From an uncultured Oscillospiraceae bacterium (GTDB lineage: Bacteria; Bacillota; Clostridia; Oscillospirales; Oscillospiraceae), in NCBI GenBank assembly GCA_947626385.1, contig CANQSD010000005.1:1-35379 (forward strand): DNA of 35,379 nucleotides, in the 5' to 3' direction. This document shows positions 7,784 to 17,287 of this stretch, one piece after another. Position 1 is the first letter of the stretch; each line of letters opens with the position of its first letter. The position numbers were made by a program, and so were the translations under genes. Below the pieces are notes generated by a model. The model did no database searches, was not told where the DNA came from, and worked only from the letters and a program-made list of their open reading frames with translations.

Positions 7784-9862
7784 CTAATTTTTGGTAACTT
7801 TTGGCCTTCCGTTGTTTTGTGTGATTATGCCATTGTAAATGCTGTACTCGTCGGAGGCAGCGAAACGGCGCCGCGCCGTCCGATTTGAGCAGCCCCAGTA
7901 TTCGGCGGCCCGGTCCAGCGTCACCTCCTCCCCATCCGCACTAAGTATCTCAAAGCACAAATCCAAAGTATCCCCCATAGCTCCCTCGCCGTCCTCCTCC
8001 GCCCCGGCGGCCTCCTTGGCGCGCTTCCCGCTCTTCACCCGCGCGAGGTCCCCGCCGATGTCCAGCCGGTGCACCGGGTAATCGAACCACAGATTGACCG
8101 GCGCGAACTTGGGAAACTCCCGGAGCGTCCCGTCCAGCCGCAGGGCGGAGAGATTGGCAAGCCGCGCCGCGTCGGCGTTCGGCGCCGCCCGCCGCTTCGT
8201 CTCCTCGTTGACGGGCAGCTCGATGAGGTCCAAAAGCGCGTCGGGGTCCCTGGCGAACACCCCGGACCCGGACGCCCGGTCCATGGACGCCTTCCCCCAT
8301 TGACTGCCCTTGGAATGGTGGTGGCAGTAGATCGTGGCGCAGCCTAAGTCCGTACACACCTTGTCGAACTGGTTGCAGAACTTCGCCATCTGGTCGGCGG
8401 AATTCTCGTCCCCGGTGAGCACCTTGTAGATGGGGTCTATGACCACGGCGATATAATTCTTCTTCGCCGCCCGCCGGATGAGCTTGGGAGCCAATTTGTC
8501 CATGGGCAAACTCTTTCCCCGCAAATTCCAAATATCCAGATTGTCCATATGCCGCGGTGCCACCCCCAGGCCGGCGTACACGTCACGGAAGCGGTTGAGG
8601 CAGCTGGGCCGGTCCAGCTCCAGATTGACATACAGGACCCTCCCCTGGGCGCAGGGGAACCCCAGCCAGGGTACGCCCTCGGCGATGGCGATGCACAGCT
8701 CAATGAGCGCAAAGCTCTTCCCCGCCTTACTTGGCCCCACCAGCAGGAGCTTGTGCCCCTGCCGCAGGACGCCCTCGATGAGCGCCGGCGCCAGCGGCGG
8801 CATATGCTCCCACACCTCGGAAAGCGCCTCCGGGTCAGGCAGATCGTCGGAGACGCTGTCCACCCACTCACGCCATTCGTCCCAATTGGCCTTCCCGATA
8901 TTGACGTCGACCAGGAACTGCTTGTGGCCGCCCCGCACCGCCCCCGGCATCCGGCTCAGGCGCGAGGGGTTCTTGTTCTGCCGGTCCACCTGGAAACCGT
9001 TTTTGTCACAGACCGAGTACAAAAAGTCCACCCGCCGGCGGTATTCCTCATAGGTGGGCGCGTCCACCCGGACAATGGCGTGGAGGCTCTTTCCCCCGGA
9101 ATAGACGAGACACGCCACCGGAAGCTCCAGCTCTCGGATAAGGGCGTTCTGCTCGGCGATATCCATTTTGTCCGATTCCACCAGAGCGTACCGGTAGGCG
9201 GTGACGTTCTCGTTCTTGACTCCCTTGCCGTCCAGGGGATTGAACCGGATCCACGCCCCGCACTCCGGGTCGTAGTCCCCCAGCGTCCAGCCCAGATCCT
9301 CCTGATGCCGTTTCAGAGATTCGATAAGCTCCCCGGCGGTGCGGGTACAGCTCCCCTGCGTGGGCGCCTTCTCGCCGTCGTCGTTCTTGAAGACCGCCGT
9401 CACATACCCCACATACTCCTCCGGCTCAAAGAGGATAGAGAGATACCGGATAAGCTCGTCGCCGGGATTCCAGGCCCCATCCCTGGGCTCCTGGATCTCC
9501 CGCCGCTCCAGCCACTCCCGATTGACCCATACCTGGTCCTCGTGCTCGCCGATGACATCGTCCCACTCCAGCGAAAGATTGGCCCCGGACCAGGCCGGCC
9601 GCCACCCCCGGTCCCGGGCCATCTTCACAATGGTCCCGCCTGTCACCGGCGCCGGCGCGCCGTCGAAGCCGCGATATTTGGCCTCGCACTCCCCCGGCTT
9701 ATACCGCGCCGGATCCCGCCGGCTCCACTCGTCCCACACCGAGGCCGGATACCCGGCCTCCTTGAGCCCAAAGCCTACATAGAGCCATTCCTCATAGCTC
9801 AACGCCGCCGGGTCGATAAACTCCAGCGCCTCCAAAAGATCCGCTTCGCCCTTCATGTTCAC
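7784..9862 (-). CDS. Phage primase/helicase: PriCT-2-like N-terminus with RepA-like AAA ATPase
   Basis: ALSYEEWLYVGFGLKEAGYPASVWDEWSRRDPARYKPGECEAKYRGF (PriCT-2-like); GHKLLLVGPSKAGKSFALIEL Walker A; VVIDPIYK Walker B. Confidence 0.85.
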   Translation of the reverse strand: MNMKGEADLLEALEFIDPAALSYEEWLYVGFGLKEAGYPASVWDEWSRRDPARYKPGECEAKYRGFDGAPAPVTGGTIVKMARDRGWRPAWSGANLSLEWDDVIGEHEDQVWVNREWLERREIQEPRDGAWNPGDELIRYLSILFEPEEYVGYVTAVFKNDDGEKAPTQGSCTRTAGELIESLKRHQEDLGWTLGDYDPECGAWIRFNPLDGKGVKNENVTAYRYALVESDKMDIAEQNALIRELELPVACLVYSGGKSLHAIVRVDAPTYEEYRRRVDFLYSVCDKNGFQVDRQNKNPSRLSRMPGAVRGGHKQFLVDVNIGKANWDEWREWVDSVSDDLPDPEALSEVWEHMPPLAPALIEGVLRQGHKLLLVGPSKAGKSFALIELCIAIAEGVPWLGFPCAQGRVLYVNLELDRPSCLNRFRDVYAGLGVAPRHMDNLDIWNLRGKSLPMDKLAPKLIRRAAKKNYIAVVIDPIYKVLTGDENSADQMAKFCNQFDKVCTDLGCATIYCHHHSKGSQWGKASMDRASGSGVFARDPDALLDLIELPVNEETKRRAAPNADAARLANLSALRLDGTLREFPKFAPVNLWFDYPVHRLDIGGDLARVKSGKRAKEAAGAEEDGEGAMGDTLDLCFEILSADGEEVTLDRAAEYWGCSNRTARRRFAASDEYSIYNGIITQNNGRPKVTKN

Positions 9863-11442
9863 GCTCCTATGTATTCACCGGGCACCACCCCGGCGGGGAT
9901 CCTCCACCCGCAGGCGGCGATCCGGTCGATCATGTGTTTGGCCGTCTCGAATTGCCACTGCCCCACGTGCCGGAACCCCTTGCTCTCCAGAAATCGGATC
10001 TGCTTGGGCGTGGCCAGCCCCTCTTCCCGTCTCTTACCCAGCCGGTCCAAAAGGAGACTGGCCTTGCCCGCGTTTCCGATCTCGTCCGGGAAAATGCCCC
10101 ACTTCTCCAGCGCCTTGAGCTGGCTTTGTGACGGCGGGGCCATCTCCCACCCGAAGGAGGGCACATACCCCGCCAAATCCTCCGCCTGGATGGACATCTC
10201 GAATTGGAGAGGATCCACCAGCTTGCGCTTCCTGGTCCGCATCTCGGAAAGCTGCTTGGCCAGCGCTTCCTCTCTCTGAGCCACCACGTCGCTCTCTGCG
10301 GCCTCCTCCGCCTCGGTGATGTCCATGGCCGTCCCGGCGGCCTCGGAAAGCGTCTGGGTCATCCTGCGGGCCACCTCGTCCGATTCACAGATAAGGCACG
10401 CCGGACGGCACAGCTCGTGCCGCTCCGTGTGCCAAAGAAAATCCAACAGAAGAAGATGGTCCTTCCCGGGGAAGAGCCGCGTCCCGCGCCCCACCATCTG
10501 GCTGTAGAGGCTGCGGATCTTCGTGGGCCGGAGCACCACGATGCAGTCCACCGCCGGGCAGTCCCACCCCTCAGTGAGGAGCATGGAATTGCACAAGACG
10601 TCATACTCCCCGGCCTCAAACCGGCGGATCACCTCCCGCCGGTCGGCGCTGTCCCCATTGACCTCCGCCGCCCGGAGCCCCTTCTGGTTGAGGATGTCCC
10701 GGAACTTCTGGCTTGTCTTGATGAGCGGCAGGAACACCACCGTCTTCCGGCCCTGGCAGTACGTCTTCATCTCCTCGGCGATCTGCCAGAGGTACGGGTC
10801 CAGCGCGGAATCCAGCTCCCCCGCCTTGAAGTCCCCCGATTGCACCCCCACGCCGCTAAGATCCAGCTTTAAGGGGATGGTGACCGCCTTGATGGGACAG
10901 AGGAACCCGTCCTTGATCGCCCTGGGCAGGCTGTACTCATAGGCCAGATGCTCAAAATACTGGCCCAGATTGCGCATATCCCCCCGGTCCGGCGTGGCGG
11001 TGACGCCCAGCACCCGCGCCGCGCCGAAATGCTCCAGGACCCGCTTGTAGCCGTCTGAAAGGACGTGGTGGGCCTCGTCCACCACGATGGTATCGAAGTG
11101 ATCGGGCGCGAACCTCTCGAGCCTCTTTTCCCGCATAAGGCTCTGCACGCTCCCCACCGTCACCCGGTACCAGGAATCCAAACTGCTCTCCTCTGCCTTC
11201 TCCACGGCGCACCGAAGGCCGGTACTTTGATAGAGCTTGTCGGCGGCCTGATCGAGCAGCTCCCCCCGGTGCGCCAGCACCAGGCACCGCCGCCCCTCGC
11301 CGACCTCGCCCTCGATGAGCTTGGAGAACACGATGGTCTTGCCGGTCCCCGTGGGCAGGACCAGCAGCGTCCGTTTATAGCCGGAGGCCCAGTCCGCCAA
11401 AATGGCGGTGAGGGCCTCCTGCTGATAGGGTCGTAATTCCAT
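9859..11442 (-). CDS. DEAD/DEAH-box superfamily 2 helicase
   Basis: MELRPYQQEALTAILADW...VLPTGTGKTIVFSKL...VVDEAHH...VTATPDR...QMVGRGTRLFPGK; start trimmed to 11442 (overlaps upstream stop). Confidence 0.93.
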   Translation of the reverse strand: MELRPYQQEALTAILADWASGYKRTLLVLPTGTGKTIVFSKLIEGEVGEGRRCLVLAHRGELLDQAADKLYQSTGLRCAVEKAEESSLDSWYRVTVGSVQSLMREKRLERFAPDHFDTIVVDEAHHVLSDGYKRVLEHFGAARVLGVTATPDRGDMRNLGQYFEHLAYEYSLPRAIKDGFLCPIKAVTIPLKLDLSGVGVQSGDFKAGELDSALDPYLWQIAEEMKTYCQGRKTVVFLPLIKTSQKFRDILNQKGLRAAEVNGDSADRREVIRRFEAGEYDVLCNSMLLTEGWDCPAVDCIVVLRPTKIRSLYSQMVGRGTRLFPGKDHLLLLDFLWHTERHELCRPACLICESDEVARRMTQTLSEAAGTAMDITEAEEAAESDVVAQREEALAKQLSEMRTRKRKLVDPLQFEMSIQAEDLAGYVPSFGWEMAPPSQSQLKALEKWGIFPDEIGNAGKASLLLDRLGKRREEGLATPKQIRFLESKGFRHVGQWQFETAKHMIDRIAACGWRIPAGVVPGEYIGA

Positions 11443-11978
11443 TAGAACTGTCCCGGCGTGAAGGTGGCGCCCGCGGGATTGGCGCCGCCCACACCCTCCA
11501 TGGCCGGCGCCTTCAGCGGGCTCCTGTCCGGGTCGTAGAAGATCGTGACCTCGTTGGCCTCGTACTCCTTGCCGTCCGTCTTGCCGATCCATTTGCGGAT
11601 CCCCACATGGCAGTCCCCGGTCAAGCCCGCCACCTTGTTCCAGTTCATCTTCAGCTTCTCCCCCGGCTTCCGGAGGCCCACCGCCGTGAAGAATTGGCAC
11701 AGCTTCCACTCGAACTTCTGACAGAGGAACAGATTCACCGACACCTGCCCCAGGGGCGTATCGTGGAAGGGGAAGTCCTGCGGCAGGATAGACAGATGCA
11801 CAACCGCCATCTTGCAGGGCGGGAGCTTCGCCGACCCGTCATAGTACCCCCGGTCCACCATGAGCACCCCGAAGGGGTAGTCCCCCTCGGGAATGATCTC
11901 AAAGGGCGACCCGTCATTCTCGATCTCGTCCTCCCAGTCGAATACCTTGTTGTCATCGAAATCAGCCATGATGTTCAT
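11442..11978 (-). CDS. DUF669-family phage protein
   Basis: FDWEDEIENDGSPFEIIPEGDYPFGVLMVDRGYYDGSAKLPPCKMAVVHLSI... Confidence 0.8.
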   Translation of the reverse strand: MNIMADFDDNKVFDWEDEIENDGSPFEIIPEGDYPFGVLMVDRGYYDGSAKLPPCKMAVVHLSILPQDFPFHDTPLGQVSVNLFLCQKFEWKLCQFFTAVGLRKPGEKLKMNWNKVAGLTGDCHVGIRKWIGKTDGKEYEANEVTIFYDPDRSPLKAPAMEGVGGANPAGATFTPGQF

Positions 11979-12003
11979 TCTCCTTTAGTTAAATTTATTT
12001 TGT

Positions 12004-12028
12004 ACGGGCGGGTTCCAAACCCGCCCGT
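12004..12028. repeat. Palindromic repeat ACGGGCGGGTTccaAACCCGCCCGT
   Basis: Same hairpin as near 2182-2202. Confidence 0.7.
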
Positions 12029-12030
12029 AT

Positions 12031-13074
12031 TCAATTGGCCTTCGTCTGCCGGATAGCGGCCAGCACCTGGGGCCACGCGCCCACCAGCACCCCTTCCACA
12101 AAGTTTTCCGGCAGCTTCTCCAAAGCGGTCCCCTTCGGGAAATACCCCTTCGCCGCCACCACCGTCATGACCTCCTCCGCCGTCACGCCCTCGGCGTCCA
12201 TGAGGTCATAGAGCTTCCCCAAAACCCCGGACGGTGCGGAACGCGGGACGCCGTGGGCGGCGGCCCCTACGGCGTCTAAATTGGCGTGTTGGCTTTCTGT
12301 CTTGTTGTACGGGCCGCTGCCCACAGCGGCCCTTCCCCCGTTAGCCGTATTCCCAACGATATAGGGACAAATCGCCTCCCAGCTCATCTCCAGCTCTTCC
12401 GGCATCCCCAGCCGGTTCTTCGCGTCCCAACAGGGATTGTGGGAGGTGTAGAGCACCCGCCGTCCCCCCTGGGCCTTGTTCTTCCCCTTCGCCGTCCCTT
12501 TCCCGTCCACATTGATGATGACCGTTTTGTAATTGGCGAAGAAGACATTGTCCGCCCATTCCCGGATCATTGGGGCGACTTTCTTGGAGGTCTTCATCTC
12601 CCAGTGGTCGTAAGCCCCCATCTCCTCCGGCAGCTCGATTTTCCGGAGCCACGCATGGGCCGTGAGCAGGACGTTGACGCCCCGTGCCGCAACCTCGGAG
12701 AGCTTGTCCAGGAGCTTCCCGAATTCCTCCATGCTGTACTGGTACCCACGGCCGTAGCCTGGCGCCTCCAGCCCGTCCCATTTCATCCGGGCGCAAAGCT
12801 CCTCGATCTCAAGCTTTTCCGCCCAGTCGGCGGTGTCGATGACCAGCGTCCGGCACGTGTCCGGGTGGTCGATTATGTACTGCACCTGCTGAAGGAGCAT
12901 CTGCCAGCTTGTAGGCTTGTCGAATCGCCGCACGTCCATCTCCTTGGTGGAATCCTCCGTGTCAATAAACACAGGGTCCGGGAACCGCGCGGCGAGGGTC
13001 GATTTGCCAATGCCTTCGACACCATAGAGCACGTACTTCCTCCCGCCGGGAATCTTTCCTCTTGAAATGTTCAT
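12031..13074 (-). CDS. AAA_24 (Sak4-like) phage ATP-binding protein
   Basis: GGRKYVLYGVEGIGKSTLAARFPDPVFIDTEDSTKEMDVRRFD...LVIDTADWAEKL. Confidence 0.87.
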   Translation of the reverse strand: MNISRGKIPGGRKYVLYGVEGIGKSTLAARFPDPVFIDTEDSTKEMDVRRFDKPTSWQMLLQQVQYIIDHPDTCRTLVIDTADWAEKLEIEELCARMKWDGLEAPGYGRGYQYSMEEFGKLLDKLSEVAARGVNVLLTAHAWLRKIELPEEMGAYDHWEMKTSKKVAPMIREWADNVFFANYKTVIINVDGKGTAKGKNKAQGGRRVLYTSHNPCWDAKNRLGMPEELEMSWEAICPYIVGNTANGGRAAVGSGPYNKTESQHANLDAVGAAAHGVPRSAPSGVLGKLYDLMDAEGVTAEEVMTVVAAKGYFPKGTALEKLPENFVEGVLVGAWPQVLAAIRQTKAN

Positions 13075-13268
13075 TGGTTACCCTCCTTCTTGTCTTTGGG
13101 ACAAAACTCAGTTTTCTGGAACAAACAATCTTCACAGCGGTATGTATTGTAAAAGCACTCTTCACAGCTTACCCCGTTGGAATATTCCCGTTCGTCATAT
13201 TCGGTCGGGATGTCCGGACAATTCCCGTTGACACACTCGACCGGCCTGAATTCTTTGCATCCTTCCAT
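13071..13268 (-). CDS. Cys-rich small phage protein
   Basis: Short start/stop overlaps with both neighbours; MEGCKEFRPVECVNGNCPDIP...CEECFYNTYRCEDCLFQKTEFC. Confidence 0.75.
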   Translation of the reverse strand: MEGCKEFRPVECVNGNCPDIPTEYDEREYSNGVSCEECFYNTYRCEDCLFQKTEFCPKDKKEGNQ

Positions 13269-14536
13269 CAGAACTCACCAGCCTTCCATTGTCGCGTCGT
13301 CACCGATTCCGCCCTTCCGGCCGCCACGCACCCGTCCTCGATGATGATGGAGCACTCGTCCCCGGTGGATACCCTGGTGGCGATGATCTGCAAGCCCTCA
13401 CTCTCGGCCCAGGCGCCAAACTCCCGCATGGTCTCCACATCCATCTGCTCCAGCTTGTCCACCAGCACGAAACCGCACTCCGGCTTCAGTGCCCGGACAA
13501 TGGCCGTGGCGACCTTGAGCTGGTCCGACCCGCTCATGCAGTCCCAGGGCTTGCCCTTGTAGACGAGCTCCCCGTCGGCGACCGAAAGCTCCGGCAAGGG
13601 CAGGGCCGCCCCGTTCAAAAGCTCCACCTTCCGGCGTCGGACGGCCTCGATCTGGTCCGTGAACCCCTCATACTGGGCCTTGTACTCCCTGGCCTCGTCC
13701 TCGGCCCGCTCCTTCTCCTGATTGACCCGGACCCGCTGATTGATCTCCTCGATGTTCCGGATGTCCTCCTCGATCTCGGCGGTGGACTGGTCCTCCAGCT
13801 GTGCCACGGTCATGTTGGCGACCTCCAGATCCTCGCAGATCTGGTGATACTTGGCTGTCAGGTCCCGGATCTGCGCTTCCAGCGCCGCCCGCCGATGGTC
13901 CAGCCCATCCCGGTTCTCACGCAGCCGCCTGTTCTCGGCGTTCCGGGCCAGAATGTCCTGCTGCCGCGCGATGAGCTCGGAGGCCGACACCGGCTCCGCC
14001 GGCGCGTCCGGGAACTCCGGCAGTCCCGCGGCATATTTGCCCTTCTGGTCCGCGATCCGCCCAATGGCCAGGCGTGACTGGTAGAGATCCTTCTCCTGCC
14101 TCTCGAGGGCGTCTACCTCGCTCTCCAGCCCAATGACCCTGAGCAGCGTGGCCGCCTTCTCCTTCCCGGACGCCTCCATGAACTTGGGCATATTGAGGGC
14201 GAAGGCCTCCACAAAGCCGTCCAAAAGCCGCTGTCCGGCCCGCCGTCCCTCCTCGTCGGTGACCTTCAGGGAGCTGCTGGGCCCCGACCGCTCCACCGTA
14301 ATGCCGTTGGAAAGCCGTACCCGGAGCTTCGGCGGCAGGACCGATCCGTCCCTCTGTGCCGCGCTGGGCTTCAGCCTGTCCCCGCCCAACGCCCAAACAA
14401 TGGCGTCCAGCACGGAGGTCTTCCCCTGGTTGTTCCGCCCCCCAATGACCGTCAGCCCATTCTCCTTGGGCTCCAGCTCCACCGCCTTCACCCGCTTCAC
14501 ATTCTCCGCCTCAAACTGTGTGATCTTGACCGCCAT
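13268..14536 (-). CDS. SMC/RecF-like AAA ATPase (AAA_23)
   Basis: MAVKITQFEAENVKRVKAVELEPKENGLTVIGGRNNQGKTSVLDAIVWALGG; central coiled coil; LVDKLEQMD; GGAGG RBS fits the 14536 start. Confidence 0.88.
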   Translation of the reverse strand: MAVKITQFEAENVKRVKAVELEPKENGLTVIGGRNNQGKTSVLDAIVWALGGDRLKPSAAQRDGSVLPPKLRVRLSNGITVERSGPSSSLKVTDEEGRRAGQRLLDGFVEAFALNMPKFMEASGKEKAATLLRVIGLESEVDALERQEKDLYQSRLAIGRIADQKGKYAAGLPEFPDAPAEPVSASELIARQQDILARNAENRRLRENRDGLDHRRAALEAQIRDLTAKYHQICEDLEVANMTVAQLEDQSTAEIEEDIRNIEEINQRVRVNQEKERAEDEAREYKAQYEGFTDQIEAVRRRKVELLNGAALPLPELSVADGELVYKGKPWDCMSGSDQLKVATAIVRALKPECGFVLVDKLEQMDVETMREFGAWAESEGLQIIATRVSTGDECSIIIEDGCVAAGRAESVTTRQWKAGEF

Positions 14537-14589
14537 GGTCATTACCTCCATACAATTAAATTTCCAAACGTTTGGGATTTTGCTTCTTC

Positions 14590-14685
14590 TCAGCCCTGGA
14601 TCATACGCGAAAGAAATTCCAGCAGACATTTCTTCTCCATTGAAGTAAGTCCACTGATGAATCGCCTCGCATTCTCTGTGGTCAT
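14590..14685 (-). CDS. Very small phage ORF (31 aa)
   Basis: MTTENARRFISGLTSMEKKCLLEFLSRMIQG; ATGA overlap with the upstream gene. Confidence 0.45.
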   Translation of the reverse strand: MTTENARRFISGLTSMEKKCLLEFLSRMIQG

Positions 14686-14897
14686 CTTATCATCTTCTTT
14701 CTGGCCCAGCTCATGTTCACCATATTGGGCCTGTAAGTCCCGCACGACATAAGGTCATCACAGTAAACCGCCAGTTTTTCAATCCCCTGCCTGTTCAGCT
14801 TTCCCAGAGATTCCATGACGAACATCGCCTCCGGCAGCACCGCCGACCCGTCAAACCGCTTATGTATGTCCGCTAGAAGTTTGTCGTTGATCCCCAT
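14682..14897 (-). CDS. Small phage hypothetical protein
   Basis: MGINDKLLADIHKRFDGSAVLPEAMFVMESLGKLNRQGIEKLAVYCDDLMSCGTYRPNMVNMSWARKKMIR. Confidence 0.65.
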   Translation of the reverse strand: MGINDKLLADIHKRFDGSAVLPEAMFVMESLGKLNRQGIEKLAVYCDDLMSCGTYRPNMVNMSWARKKMIR

Positions 14898-15183
14898 CGG
14901 CTTCCACCTCCTCCGTCCCCCCATCCATCCTGGCTCCGCAGCCGGGGCAAAACCTCCAGAGCTTCCTCTGGTACTGGTCGGCGAGCGTCTCGCACCCCTC
15001 GCCGGTACACCTATACTTCCCGCACTTGTACGGCTCCCACCGCTCATGCCTCACCGGGTCCACTGTTGGGGCGTTAAGTACATCGTCCAGCTTGACAAGC
15101 AATGTTTCTTGCCCAAATGCCGCTGAAGAAGCATTGATAGCTTTTTGTATAAGCGCATTGGCGTCAATCAGCCTCTGGTTCAT
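14860..15183 (-). CDS. Zinc-ribbon phage protein
   Basis: MNQRLIDANALIQKAINASS...CGKYRCTGEGCETL...RFCPGCGARMDGG. Confidence 0.75.
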   Translation of the reverse strand: MNQRLIDANALIQKAINASSAAFGQETLLVKLDDVLNAPTVDPVRHERWEPYKCGKYRCTGEGCETLADQYQRKLWRFCPGCGARMDGGTEEVEADGDQRQTSSGHT

Positions 15184-15838
15184 CTTTCTCCCCCATCTCC
15201 ACGCACTCCCCCGGGTTCACGGAGGGGAAAAGCCGCGCCCTGATGCTGGTAATACAATTGCCCAGTTTGGACGAAAGGTAATACCCTTCGTTATCTTCGG
15301 ACACTTTGGGCTTGTCCGACCACAGGAAAACATCGTCAAAGCCTTCGTCCCTGCTCACCCACTTCGCCCCCACCGCCCTCATAATGGCGATTTCCAGTTC
15401 CGTGAGGCGCGGGGCACGGATGATACGCTTCGGGTTATCGTAGATATTGCCGATAATCTCCCAATCTTCGGGAAGAGAGATACCCAGGCTGTCAGGCTGA
15501 CGGTTTTTATATTGTATGTGCCATCCCGTATTTTTCCAAAACACACGGTACGGAGTGTCATCTTCATAACCCGTGTATTTCAGCAGGTCCCCCTCGAAGA
15601 TCTTCGTCCCGTTCTTATCCGGCATTCCCGTGTACTGCCCAACGGTGGCCGGGTCTACCTCGACAAATCCGCCGAAGGCGTATGATCCGAGCTCGACCCG
15701 GACGCTGCTGGCGAACGGAAGAATGAAGCACCTGCCCTCATTTATCTGCCCCGCCTCAAACGCCAGCAGAAAACCCTCTACCCATTCGCCATTATCCAAC
15801 TGCTTCCCCCGGAAAAGTATCTCACGTTCCATGTTCAC
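15164..15838 (-). CDS. YopX-family protein
   Basis: REILFRGKQLDNGEWVEGFLL...VDPATVGQYTGMPDKNGTKIFEGDLLKY...WEIIGNIYDNP. Confidence 0.9.
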   Translation of the reverse strand: MNMEREILFRGKQLDNGEWVEGFLLAFEAGQINEGRCFILPFASSVRVELGSYAFGGFVEVDPATVGQYTGMPDKNGTKIFEGDLLKYTGYEDDTPYRVFWKNTGWHIQYKNRQPDSLGISLPEDWEIIGNIYDNPKRIIRAPRLTELEIAIMRAVGAKWVSRDEGFDDVFLWSDKPKVSEDNEGYYLSSKLGNCITSIRARLFPSVNPGECVEMGEKDEPEAD

Positions 15839-15839
15839 G

Positions 15840-15980
15840 TCATCCTGCCCCCATCATCCTAACCACCAGCCACACCACCACCGCGCTCAACGCCCCGGCG
15901 GCGTAGGCGATCACCATCTCGATATCCGCCACGATCTGCCGCCGGCGCCTCGCCAGCGGCGAAAGCCATCTCTCGTTCAT
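15840..15980 (-). CDS. Small single-TM protein (46 aa)
   Basis: MNERWLSPLARRRRQIVADIEMVIAYAAGALSAVVVWLVVRMMGAG; below the track cut-off. Confidence 0.55.
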   Translation of the reverse strand: MNERWLSPLARRRRQIVADIEMVIAYAAGALSAVVVWLVVRMMGAG

Positions 15981-15991
15981 GACGTCACCTC

Positions 15992-16201
15992 CTAACCCGC
16001 CAGCCATTGGGCGAAATTGACCAGGACGACGATGGTGTTCTTCCCCAGCGTCCGCCTGGGGAACGTCTCGTCAGCGAAGATCCGCTCCTTGGTGACGCCC
16101 AGATACTTGGCCGCCTCCACCACGGAGATCTGCGCCTTCCCCGGAAACCGCTCCCGCAGCGCCTCCAAATTCGCCCGGTAAGTCTCTTTTTCCCGTGCCA
16201 T
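15992..16201 (-). CDS. Excisionase-like / HTH small DNA-binding protein
   Basis: MAREKETYRANLEALRERFPGKAQISVVEAAKYLGVTKERIFADETFPRRTLGKNTIVVLVNFAQWLAG. Confidence 0.7.
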   Translation of the reverse strand: MAREKETYRANLEALRERFPGKAQISVVEAAKYLGVTKERIFADETFPRRTLGKNTIVVLVNFAQWLAG

Positions 16202-16329
16202 GAAAAACCCTCCTTGCATTTTCCCCCGCCCCGTTGTATAATAGAGCGGCAGGTAAACCGTCACTCCTGCGCCGTCCGTGCCAGCGGGCGGCTTTTTTAT
16301 TCCTCGAATCGAACTTGATCCCCTCCTCC

Positions 16330-16587
16330 TCACGCATCAAACGGCTCCACATAGATCCAGTAGAGCTTATTCCGCTCTTTCAGCTTCGCCGGGTCCAAGA
16401 CACTCCCGGTGCCTTCGGCAAACCAGAGCTTGTCCGACTGCGGATCCGCCTTTTTCAGCTCCCCCACTCGGTGCCCTACCCTCGCAAACGGATTCCCGCT
16501 CTTCGGCTCGATCCGCATCACAAAGAGCTGCCCTTCCTCCGGCCGCGTCTCGATCTTCCTAAGGTCCAGCTCCTTCCACCGCTTCAA
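16330..16587 (-). CDS. Phage hypothetical protein
   Basis: MKRWKELDLRKIETRPEEGQLFVMRIEPKSGNPFARVGHRVGELKKADPQSDKLWFAEG... Confidence 0.55.
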   Translation of the reverse strand: MKRWKELDLRKIETRPEEGQLFVMRIEPKSGNPFARVGHRVGELKKADPQSDKLWFAEGTGSVLDPAKLKERNKLYWIYVEPFDA

Positions 16588-16669
16588 AGCTTCTCACTTC
16601 CTTCTTTCTTGCTTTCCGCGCCCCCGTCTGCTAAAATGGAACCAAATTTACCTGTTTGGAGGCGCCGCC

Positions 16670-17026
16670 ATGAAAAAACTCTTCCACTCAAAAGTGTGGG
16701 GACCACTCTTTATCATGCTGCTGTCGCTCGTTTTCTCGATGGTCCTGGGCGGTGTCCTGTGGCTTATCGCCCAAAAGCACTTTCTCAGGATCTGTATCCT
16801 CCTGTTCCTCCTGTTTGGCGCTCCCGTCTTTCTGACTGGCGTATTTCTCCTCTTGGGCATCGCAAGAGACCACGAGATCGGCGCTTCCTGCGGCTTCTAC
16901 TACGGCGGTACCGCGCTGACGGCCCTAATCCAGGGCCCCCATTCAACCGTTGAGGAATTTTTCCTTGGCTTCGGCATCGCCGCCGTCATCGTCTACCTGG
17001 TTATCTCCAAGCGCCGTAAGCCCTAA
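16670..17026 (+). CDS. Multi-TM membrane protein (possible moron)
   Basis: MKKLFHSKVWGPLFIMLLSLVFSMVLGGVLWLIAQKHFLRICILLFLLFGAPVFLTGVFLLLG...; opposite to surrounding minus genes. Confidence 0.65.
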   Translation: MKKLFHSKVWGPLFIMLLSLVFSMVLGGVLWLIAQKHFLRICILLFLLFGAPVFLTGVFLLLGIARDHEIGASCGFYYGGTALTALIQGPHSTVEEFFLGFGIAAVIVYLVISKRRKP

Positions 17027-17152
17027 TTCCAGGGCGGTCCTTACGATCTCCGCATAGGAGCACCGGATGAAGCGGTCTCTTTTGCGGAGATTGAGGACTC
17101 GCCGGTTTAAGTCCTCCGGCAGGGAAATACAGATTCTTTTCATGTTCGTCAT
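16943..17152 (-). CDS. Ribbon-helix-helix DNA-binding protein
   Basis: MTNMKRICISLPEDLNRRVLNLRKRDRFIRCSYAEIVRTALELGLTAL. Confidence 0.7.
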   Translation of the reverse strand: MTNMKRICISLPEDLNRRVLNLRKRDRFIRCSYAEIVRTALELGLTALGDNQVDDDGGDAEAKEKFLNG

Positions 17153-17287
17153 GGGACTACTTCCTTTCTTTTGCCCGTTTCCCTTCTTCTCGCAGAAATG
17201 TAATTTGGGATTTTTTGCGAAATATATTGCTTTTTTTAGGAATTTGTGATAGAATTGGAATATTGAAGAAGACAATGGGAGGACACC

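Noticed and set aside
8549-10279. 576-aa plus-strand ORF in the track
   Set aside because: Antisense shadow of the well-supported primase-helicase and helicase genes; Pro/Arg/Leu-rich, no domains.
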